In this document: in pieces, positions 57,536 to 64,000 of the stretch
Numbering within the stretch: the stretch's first letter is position 1
Layout of the letters: each line of letters opens with the position of its first letter
Assembly (NCBI GenBank): GCA_036004405.1
Contig: DASYRM010000190.1
Span: 40,057 to 104,056 of the forward strand
DNA from: DASYRM01 sp036004405
GTDB lineage: Bacteria > Acidobacteriota > Vicinamibacteria > Vicinamibacterales > UBA2999
DNA length: 64,000 nt
Direction of reading: 5' to 3'
Notes under the pieces: generated by a model
Database searches by the model: none
The model's input: the letters and a program-made list of their open reading frames with translations, nothing else
Told to the model about the DNA's origin: nothing
Translations under genes and position numbers: made by a program

Positions 57536-60244
57536 TCAGTCATGGCGCAGTGCGATCAGTGGATCCATGCGCGCGGCGCGGCGCGCGGGCACGTAGGACG
57601 CGACCACGCCGACCAGCGCCGTGAACGCGGCGATTCCCAGCATGGCCAGCGGGTCGACGTCCGGCTGATAGATCTGGATATTGGCGACGCCCGACGTCTG
57701 CACCGGCGCCACCTTCATGACCAGCACGGCGACGATCCACAAGGCGAGGCCGAGGGCCGTTCCTGCCGCGATGAGCGCCGCCACCTCGCGGGCGACCGAC
57801 CACACCACCTGCTGACTGCCGGCGCCGAGCGCCATGCGAATCCCGATCTCGCGCGAGCGCCGCGTGACCGCGAACGCGATCACCGCGTAGAGGCCGATAC
57901 CGGCGAGGGTCAGCCCAAGTGTCCCGAGACCGGTGAAGAACGCCGCCATCCCCTTGGCCACCTGCAGCGAATCCTCGAGCACCTGCGCCATCGTCTTCGC
58001 CGTCAGCACCGGCAGCCGCTCGTTGACACGCCGGAGCTCGATCTCCATCGCGCGGACGAGCGGTCCACTGCCGAGTGTCGTACGCGCCACCACCGTGGTG
58101 GGCGTCGCCCGCCACTGCTCCATCGCCCTGTAGAACATGTACGGCACGGGATCGACGATGTCGCCGAGATCGTTCGTCCACGTGTCGCGCGCGACGCCGA
58201 CGACGGTCATCCACTTCCCCTCGCCGGGCTCGGTGCGGAAGCGGCGCCCGATGGCGTTCACGGTTCCGAAGTAGCGCCGCGCCATGCTCTCGTTGACGAC
58301 GGCGGCCAGCGGCGTGCCCTCGCGATCGCGCGCGTCGAGCGCGCGCCCGCCCAAGATCGGGATCTGCATGGTTTCGAAGAAGCCGGGGCCGGCCCAGATG
58401 CCGCCGGCGTCCATCGTCTGGAGGGAGGGGTCGTTGGCGCCGTCGACCACGATTCTCCCACCCCCGCCGAGGTCCATCGCGAGCCCGCGGGTCAACGTGG
58501 CGGCCTGTACTCCGGGAATCGCGGCTACGCGATTCAGCAGCTGCTGCAACAGACGGGCCTGATCAGCGGTCTCGTTCACGACGTACCGCGCGTCGGTTTC
58601 GATCATCGCCACGCCGTCCACGGCATAGCCGACGCGCTGGGCCCGGCCGGCGGCCATCATCTGCAGCGCCAGGCCGGTGCCTGCCAGCAGGAACACCGAC
58701 ACGGCCACCTGAAACACGACGAGGGTGTTCTTGAGGTTGAACCAGCGCCGACCGGACAGGCGGACGTCGCCGTCGTCACGCAGCGTCTGCCACAACTCCA
58801 CGCGCGTCGACCGAAGCGCCGGGGCCAGCCCGAACAGGATGCCTGTGACGAACGACAGCGCCAGCGCGAAGGCCAGCACGCGGAGATCGAGGCTGAAATC
58901 GATCACGACCGGCAGGTGTACCGTGCTCAGCCAGCGCATGGTCCACCACGCCAGCACGCAGCCGGCCGCGCCGCCCGCCAGCGCCAGCAGCACGCTTTCG
59001 GTCAACAGATGTCGCACGAGCTGACCGCGCGTCGCGCCGACGGCGAGACGCACCGACACTTCCTTCACGCGGGCGGCACCCCGCACCAGCAGCAGGGTCG
59101 CCAGATTGCTGCACGCGATGGCGAGCACCAACCCGACGATGGCGAGGAGCGCCGTGGCGAAGCCGGCCAGGATCAGATCCATCTGCGGGTGAATCCGCAC
59201 GTCGCGCGAGGCAAAGACGCTGATGCCTGCCCCTTTGTCCACTTTGGGGAATTCACGCGCGAGACGTGACCCGAGCGCCGTCATGGCCGCCTGCGCCTGC
59301 GCCACGGTGACGCCGGGCCGCAGGCGTGCTTTGACCATGAACGCCATCTCGGCGATGTCGCGTTCGAACACCTGACGCGGAGCGCCGAACATCGCTATCG
59401 TCTTCAGCGGCATCCAGAAGTCGGTGTGGGCACCGAAGTTCATCGACGCCGCGTGGTTCGCGGGGCCAACGCCTACCACCGTCACCGGGACGCCTTCGAT
59501 GCGGACGATGCGGCCCACGACGCCGGGATCGGACGCAAACCGTGTCGCCCACGCACGGTGGCCGATGACCGCCACCGGAGGCGCGTTCAGCGCGTCCTCG
59601 CTTTCGGTGAACCAGCGTCCGAGCGCAGGGCGCAGTCCCAACACCGCCAGGTACGAGGCCGACGTGTTCTCGGCGATCGCCTGCCGCGGAGGGCCGCCGT
59701 CCGAATAGGTGACGGGGTGCGGAATGAACGTGATCGTGCTGTTCGCGAAGATGTCGGTGTACGCCGCCATGTCGAGATATGCGGGGTACGAGCTGCCGAG
59801 CGGGGCACCACCAGGAGCATTCTGGTAGATATCCACGAGCGTCTCCGGGTTCTCCACCGGCTGCGACCGGAAGAGCACCGCGTTGACGACACTGAAGACG
59901 GCCGTGTTGACGCCGATGCCGAGCCCGAGAATCAGCACCGCCGCCAGCGTGAAGCGCCAGTCGCGCATCAGCCGCCGCGCGGCGTGCCGTGTGTCGCGGC
60001 CCAGGTGATCGACGAAGCCGGTGCCACGCGCGTCGCGGGAGAGCTCTTTTATCACTTCCACACTTCCAAATGTCCGACGCGCCTGCAGGCGCGCCTCCGC
60101 TGGGTCGATCCCCGCCGCCACGAGGCGCTCCGTCTCGCGGTCGATGTGATGGCGCAGCTCCTCGTCCAGATCGGCTTCGCGCTGGTTAAGAAAGACGATC
60201 GACGCCAGGCGGGCACGCGCGCTGCTCCAGATTCGCATGTGCAT
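57536..60244 (-). CDS. ADOP-family ABC permease (second of the pair)
   Basis: 902 residues. The N-terminal ADOP signature domain is LDEELRHHIDRETERLVAAG...ARLQARRTFGSVEVIKELSR. The first helix is WRFTLAAVLILGLGIGVNTA, then a MacB-like periplasmic domain, FtsX helices (LVLAIACSNLATLLLVRGAA), and a second copy of both ending RRAARMDPLIALRHD. Inner membrane; it has no ATPase partner in the window. Downstream of its paralogue by 7 bp and behind PadR, so one transcript. Residues near 70-116 are identical to the paralogue over 138 bp of DNA. Confidence 0.93.
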   Translation of the reverse strand: MHMRIWSSARARLASIVFLNQREADLDEELRHHIDRETERLVAAGIDPAEARLQARRTFGSVEVIKELSRDARGTGFVDHLGRDTRHAARRLMRDWRFTLAAVLILGLGIGVNTAVFSVVNAVLFRSQPVENPETLVDIYQNAPGGAPLGSSYPAYLDMAAYTDIFANSTITFIPHPVTYSDGGPPRQAIAENTSASYLAVLGLRPALGRWFTESEDALNAPPVAVIGHRAWATRFASDPGVVGRIVRIEGVPVTVVGVGPANHAASMNFGAHTDFWMPLKTIAMFGAPRQVFERDIAEMAFMVKARLRPGVTVAQAQAAMTALGSRLAREFPKVDKGAGISVFASRDVRIHPQMDLILAGFATALLAIVGLVLAIACSNLATLLLVRGAARVKEVSVRLAVGATRGQLVRHLLTESVLLALAGGAAGCVLAWWTMRWLSTVHLPVVIDFSLDLRVLAFALALSFVTGILFGLAPALRSTRVELWQTLRDDGDVRLSGRRWFNLKNTLVVFQVAVSVFLLAGTGLALQMMAAGRAQRVGYAVDGVAMIETDARYVVNETADQARLLQQLLNRVAAIPGVQAATLTRGLAMDLGGGGRIVVDGANDPSLQTMDAGGIWAGPGFFETMQIPILGGRALDARDREGTPLAAVVNESMARRYFGTVNAIGRRFRTEPGEGKWMTVVGVARDTWTNDLGDIVDPVPYMFYRAMEQWRATPTTVVARTTLGSGPLVRAMEIELRRVNERLPVLTAKTMAQVLEDSLQVAKGMAAFFTGLGTLGLTLAGIGLYAVIAFAVTRRSREIGIRMALGAGSQQVVWSVAREVAALIAAGTALGLALWIVAVLVMKVAPVQTSGVANIQIYQPDVDPLAMLGIAAFTALVGVVASYVPARRAARMDPLIALRHD
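59901..60038. repeat. 138-bp tract identical to 62617-62754
   Basis: Encodes the end of the ADOP N-terminal domain and the first helix. Every base matches the other copy, including third codon positions, while flanking coding sequence is clearly diverged. Confidence 0.85.
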
Positions 60245-60251
60245 GGCTGAC

Positions 60252-62954
60252 TCAGTCGTGCCGAAGCGCCATCAACGGATCCATCCTCGAGGCGCGGCGG
60301 GCCGGCACGACTGCCGCCGCCAGACCGACCATCGCCGTGAACATGCCGATCACGATCATGGCCACCGGATCGACGCTCGGCCGAAACAGCGAGATGTTCG
60401 CCACGCCGGTCACCGCGTTGGTCCCGGCGACCCGGAGCGCCAGAACGCCGAGGAGCGAGAGGCCGAGCCCGATGGCCGTGCCCACCCCGACGAGCGACGC
60501 GACTTCGACGGCCACCGAACGCACCACTTGGCGGCCGTCGGCACCGAGCGCCATGCGGATGCCGATTTCGCGGGCGCGCCGCGTCACGGCAAACGCGATG
60601 ACGGCGTAGAGCCCGATGCCGGCCAGGCACAGACCCAGCAGGCCGATCGCGGCAAAGAACATCGTGCTGCCTCTGGCCACCACGAGCGAGTCGTCGAGGA
60701 TCTGCCGCATCGTTTTCGCCGTGAGCACCGGCAGCGCCTCGTCCACTCGACCGAGCTCCGTCTGCAGCGCCCGCAGGAGCGGCGCGCTGCCGAGCGTGCT
60801 GCGCGCCACGACCACTTTGGGCGTCACGGCCCACTGCTCGATGGAGCGGTAGTACAAGAATCGCTGCACACCGACAAGCTCGCTATTCAGATCGGAGGTC
60901 GTGGCGGCACGAGCCACGCCCACCACCTGCATCCAGGCGTCCGGGCTCAGATCCGGACGGAAGCGGCGGCCGACCGCATTCACGCCGCCGAAGTAGCGCC
61001 GGGCCATCGACTCGCTGACCACGGCGGCACGCGGCGCGCCGGCACGATCGCGTTCGTCCAGGGCCCGGCCGTACAGGATCGGAATGCGCATCGTCTCGAA
61101 GAAACCTGGACCCGCCCAGATACTGGATGCACGGGCAACTTGTCCTCCCGCGCTGGCCGCGCCTTCGATCACGATGGCCATTCCGTTGGACTCCATCGGC
61201 AAGCCACGTGTGAGCGCCGTGGCCTGCACGCCCGGGATGGCGGCAACACGGCGACGCAATTCCTCGAAGAGCCTCGCGGCCTCGGTGGCCTTGGCTGCGT
61301 AACGCGCATCGGTCTCGAGCATGGCCACACCATCCACCGCATAACCGGTCTGGAGGGTGCGCCCGGCCGCCATCATCTGCAGCCCCATCCCGGTGCCCGA
61401 CAGCAGGAGCACGGACATGGCCACCTGAAAGACGACAAGCGCGTTCTTCAGCGTGAACCGGCGGCGCGAGGGCGCCCCGGCGTCACCCTCGCCGCGCAGC
61501 GTCTGCCACAGCTCGACTCGCGTGGACTTGACCGCCGGCGCCAGACCGAACACGACACCGGTGACGAGGGAGAGGGCGAATGCGAACCCGAGGACCCGCA
61601 GATCGAGACCGACTTCCACGTTGACCGGCAGATCCAGCGACATCAGCCACTGCGTCGTCCACCACGCCAGCACGCAGCCCGCGGCCCCGCCACCGAGCGC
61701 CAGCAGCACGCTCTCGGTCAATAGATGCCGTATCAGCTGTGCCCGCGAGGCACCGACAGCGAGCCGTACCGACACTTCCTTCAGGCGGGCGGCGCCGCGC
61801 ACCAACATGAGCGTCGCCAGGTTGCTGCACGCGATGGCGAGCACGAGCCCGACCACCAGGAAGAGGACCGCGGCGACGCCCGCGATGACCACGTCGATCT
61901 GTGGATGGATGCGGACACCGCTCGACGCGTAGACGCTGATGCCCGCGCCCTGATTGTTCTGGGGGAACTCGCGGGCCAGCCGCGCGCCGAGCGTGGACAT
62001 TGCGGCCTGCGCCCGGGCCACGGTGACCGCGGGCTGCAGCCGGGCCTTGATGAAAAAAGCCGGCTCGTTGAGGCGGCGGTCGAACACCCGGTCGGAGCCG
62101 AGGAACGTGGGCAACGCGCCGATCGGCAGCCAGAAGTCCGTATGGACTCCGAGATTCAGAGTGGCGGCGTGCCGGGCCGGAGCCACGCCGACGATCGTCA
62201 CCGGAACGCCGTCGATCTGAAGGATGCGGCCGACGATCGCCGGATCCGAAGCAAAGCGCGTCGTCCAGACACGGTGGCCGACCACGGCCACCGGAGGTGC
62301 GTTGCGCGCGTCCTCCATGTCGGTGAACCAACGCCCGAGCGTGGGCCGCAGCCCCATCACGTCGAGATACGACGCCGAGACGTGCTCCACCATCCCCTGA
62401 CGCAGGGTCGCCCCCTGCCGGAACGTGGCTGAACGAGGCATGTACGCGGCCGTGGTGCTGGCGAACATGTCCGAGTAGGCGGCGACGTCGAGATACGCGG
62501 GGTATGTGTTGCCCCCGGCCCCGCCGCCCGGGAAATCCTGATAGATGTCGACGACCCGTGCGGTATCGGCGACAGAGTTCTGCCGGAAGAGCACGGCGTT
62601 GACCAGGCTGAAGAGCGCCGTGTTGACGCCGATGCCGAGCCCGAGAATCAGCACCGCCGCCAGCGTGAAGCGCCAGTCGCGCATCAGCCGCCGCGCGGCG
62701 TGCCGTGTGTCGCGGCCCAGGTGATCGACGAAGCCGGTGCCACGCGCGTCGCGGCTCTGCTCCTTCACCGCCTCGACGCTGCCGAACGTGCGCCGTGCCT
62801 GCAGGCGCGCCTGTTGCGGCTCGACGCCGGCCGCCACGAGGCGTTCGGTCTCCCGTTCAAGATGGAAGCGGAGCTCCTCGCCGAGCTCGGCCTCGCGGCG
62901 CCCGCGGAGAAACACCGAGCGCAGCCACGCCATGACGATGTGCCAGACGCGCAC
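60252..62954 (-). CDS. ADOP-family ABC permease (first of the pair)
   Basis: 900 residues from GTG 62954. That start gives VRVWHIVMAWLRSVFLRGRR, aligning with the paralogue's N-terminus and nearly its length; an ATG at 62933 is the alternative. Same architecture: ADOP signature (LGEELRFHLERETERLVAAG), MacB-like and FtsX domains in duplicate, ending RRASRMDPLMALRHD. It starts 2 bp after the PadR stop. Such permeases are thought to be regulated by the adjacent PadR protein. Substrate unknown. Confidence 0.93.
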   Translation of the reverse strand: MRVWHIVMAWLRSVFLRGRREAELGEELRFHLERETERLVAAGVEPQQARLQARRTFGSVEAVKEQSRDARGTGFVDHLGRDTRHAARRLMRDWRFTLAAVLILGLGIGVNTALFSLVNAVLFRQNSVADTARVVDIYQDFPGGGAGGNTYPAYLDVAAYSDMFASTTAAYMPRSATFRQGATLRQGMVEHVSASYLDVMGLRPTLGRWFTDMEDARNAPPVAVVGHRVWTTRFASDPAIVGRILQIDGVPVTIVGVAPARHAATLNLGVHTDFWLPIGALPTFLGSDRVFDRRLNEPAFFIKARLQPAVTVARAQAAMSTLGARLAREFPQNNQGAGISVYASSGVRIHPQIDVVIAGVAAVLFLVVGLVLAIACSNLATLMLVRGAARLKEVSVRLAVGASRAQLIRHLLTESVLLALGGGAAGCVLAWWTTQWLMSLDLPVNVEVGLDLRVLGFAFALSLVTGVVFGLAPAVKSTRVELWQTLRGEGDAGAPSRRRFTLKNALVVFQVAMSVLLLSGTGMGLQMMAAGRTLQTGYAVDGVAMLETDARYAAKATEAARLFEELRRRVAAIPGVQATALTRGLPMESNGMAIVIEGAASAGGQVARASSIWAGPGFFETMRIPILYGRALDERDRAGAPRAAVVSESMARRYFGGVNAVGRRFRPDLSPDAWMQVVGVARAATTSDLNSELVGVQRFLYYRSIEQWAVTPKVVVARSTLGSAPLLRALQTELGRVDEALPVLTAKTMRQILDDSLVVARGSTMFFAAIGLLGLCLAGIGLYAVIAFAVTRRAREIGIRMALGADGRQVVRSVAVEVASLVGVGTAIGLGLSLLGVLALRVAGTNAVTGVANISLFRPSVDPVAMIVIGMFTAMVGLAAAVVPARRASRMDPLMALRHD
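62617..62754. repeat. 138-bp tract identical to 59901-60038
   Basis: Counterpart in the first ADOP gene, at the same position of the coding sequence. Confidence 0.85.
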
Positions 62955-62956
62955 GG

Positions 62957-63286
62957 CTAGGTCCGCTGCAGCACGAGGTTGACGCCGGCGGAGAGCCGCT
63001 CCCACTTCGACACTTCTGTGGTGAGCTGTTTGCGGCCCGCACGCGTGAGCGAATAGAACCGTGCGCGGCGATTGTTGTCCGACGCGCCCCACTCCGCGGC
63101 AATCCACCCCTGATGCTCGAGCCGGTGCAGCGCCGGATACAGCGACCCCTGCTGGACCCGCAACAGCTCGTCGGAGATCTGCTGGATGCGCTGGGCAATG
63201 GCCCAGCCGTGGAGCGGCTCGGGTGCGATGGTCCGCATGATCAGCAGGTCGAGCGTGCCCTGCAGGAGATCGGTCTGGTCGCTCAT
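62957..63286 (-). CDS. PadR-family transcriptional regulator
   Basis: 109 residues. Winged-helix PadR core: DLLQGTLDLLIMRTIAPEPL, HGWAIAQRIQQISDELLRVQ, QGSLYPALHRLEHQGWIAAE and RARFYSLTRAGRKQL, plus a short C-terminal dimer helix. This is the compact PadR-s2 form that heads ADOP operons in Acidobacteriota. It probably represses its own operon through the palindrome just upstream of its start. Confidence 0.95.
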   Translation of the reverse strand: MSDQTDLLQGTLDLLIMRTIAPEPLHGWAIAQRIQQISDELLRVQQGSLYPALHRLEHQGWIAAEWGASDNNRRARFYSLTRAGRKQLTTEVSKWERLSAGVNLVLQRT

Positions 63287-63294
63287 CGACTCCT

Positions 63295-63310
63295 CTTGTA
63301 GATTGACAAG
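63295..63310 (-). promoter_or_regulatory. candidate PadR operator CTTGT-N6-ACAAG
   Basis: On the minus strand CTTGTCAATCTACAAG is a perfect 5-bp dyad with a 6-nt spacer, 8 bp before the padR ATG. It includes TTGTCAAT, which overlaps a possible promoter element. Its position suits autoregulation. Confidence 0.5.
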
Positions 63311-63369
63311 GGGAGATACGAGTCAGCCGCGTAAAGGTTCACCGTCCGGGGCGGCGTATGATCGATCGG

Positions 63370-64000
63370 ATGTCATCGACTCTTCGTGCCCTGCAGATTG
63401 CCGCTCTAAGAAACGCTGTGATCGGCGGCCTCGGCGCCGCGCTGTTCGTCGTCACCGCCAGCGGCCAGGCCGGTTCGCCCAGCGAAGCCAACCATTTCAT
63501 CGAAACGCCCAAGGGGTGGGTGCATCCCAAAACCGCCTGGGGCGACCCGGATCTCGCCGGGACGTGGCCGATCTCGTTCGTGGGCACGGTGCCGCTCGAG
63601 CGGTGCCGGGGCGGTGGACGCCCCGGCGGTCCGCCGCCGCCGCCCTGCGACCTCAAGAAGGCGTTCTGGACCGAGGAGGAATACCAGGCTCGCGTCGCGA
63701 CGGCTTCGGGCCGAGGCGACGCCCACGCGAAGGCGCTGGCGGCCGGCAACTTCGGCCAGGCGCTTCAATCGGGCGTCACCGACCCGACGACCGTGCAGCG
63801 GCAGACCTCGCTCATCGTCGATCCGACGGACGGACGGCTGCCCGAGATGACGGCCGAAGGCAAGCGGCTGTCCGCGTTGATGAAGAGCAGCTGGGCGCTG
63901 CCGGACGAAGCGCAGACCTGGGACCACTGGCTGGACTTCGATTCCTGGGACCGCTGCATCACGCGCGGCATGCCCTCGTCGATGATGCCGTATCGCTACA
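63370..64000 (+). CDS. secreted protein, 3' end outside window
   Basis: ATG 63370 opens a frame that runs to the last base without a stop, 210 codons visible. A signal-like N-terminus (NAVIGGLGAALFVVTASGQA) is followed by GWVHPKTAWGDPDLAGTWPI, ERCRGGGRPGG, a poly-Pro stretch, KKAFWTEEEYQARVATASGR, QTSLIVDPTDGRLPEMTAEG and DFDSWDRCITRGMPSSMMPY. The DPDLAGTW opening and the later Cys/Gly/Met motif place it with the acidobacterial secreted proteins at 26571 and 38546. Divergent from padR. Function unknown. Confidence 0.85.
   Translation, partial: MSSTLRALQIAALRNAVIGGLGAALFVVTASGQAGSPSEANHFIETPKGWVHPKTAWGDPDLAGTWPISFVGTVPLERCRGGGRPGGPPPPPCDLKKAFWTEEEYQARVATASGRGDAHAKALAAGNFGQALQSGVTDPTTVQRQTSLIVDPTDGRLPEMTAEGKRLSALMKSSWALPDEAQTWDHWLDFDSWDRCITRGMPSSMMPYRY

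Overview
The window is uniformly GC-rich with strong G/C third-position bias. Its gene families point to an Acidobacteriota genome, most likely Vicinamibacteria-like. The markers are ADOP-type orphan permeases with a PadR regulator, a TIGR03435 protein, DUF6152 and its secreted neighbours, an Oar-like TonB receptor, and several PQQ beta-propeller proteins. No rRNA, tRNA, CRISPR array or intact insertion sequence was seen. The assignment is an inference from families, not from a marker gene.

Layout. 1-2004: the tail of an ADOP/MacB-type permease. 2018-4963: a disturbed stretch with a headless VOC gene, a tailless P-loop kinase, a 419-residue gene joining an ECF sigma factor to a PheS-like synthetase core, a possible tiny zinc ribbon and about 600 bp with no convincing gene. 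4964-8249: an operon of unknown exported and membrane proteins. 8482-12244: pirin, a TIR-membrane protein, an O-methyltransferase and a DinB protein. 12348-16684: an RND efflux pump and its adaptor. 16760-21528: MFS transporter, Tat-exported sugar isomerase-like protein, quinoprotein and dihaem cytochrome c, linked by 4-nt overlaps. 21655-26435: cytochrome-quinoprotein, sulfotransferase and an ABC-2 exporter. 26571-33723: a secreted protein, HDOD-GAF protein, BKACE enzyme, GT39 glycosyltransferase, ECF sigma with cupin anti-sigma, GYD and bestrophin-like proteins. 33772-37427: TonB-dependent receptor and a secreted partner. 37666-45010: interrupted DUF2164, DUF6152, phosphoribosyltransferase, PEP-CTERM protein, M13 peptidase, zinc phospholipase-like protein, BON protein and a Gln-rich protein. 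45270-51778: membrane proteins, an outer-membrane barrel and a broken M28 peptidase. 51936-56265: an esterase-like hydrolase and a xoxF-J-G type lanthanide alcohol dehydrogenase operon. 56547-62954: TIGR03435, two ADOP permeases and PadR. 63370-end: a partial secreted protein.

Working together: the clearest unit is xoxFJG (quinoprotein oxidises an alcohol, XoxJ-like protein assists, cytochrome c takes the electrons). The PadR-ADOP-ADOP operon has a palindromic candidate operator at its head. The sigma/PheS fusion is the strongest candidate for an undescribed regulatory device: its synthetase half keeps the motif 2 and motif 3 arginines but has an altered amino-acid pocket, and it has no adjacent anti-sigma gene. 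The window also carries many short palindromes, often touching stop codons. Some share a hairpin plan with different but self-complementary stems, and one 52-bp palindromic segment interrupts a DUF2164 gene.
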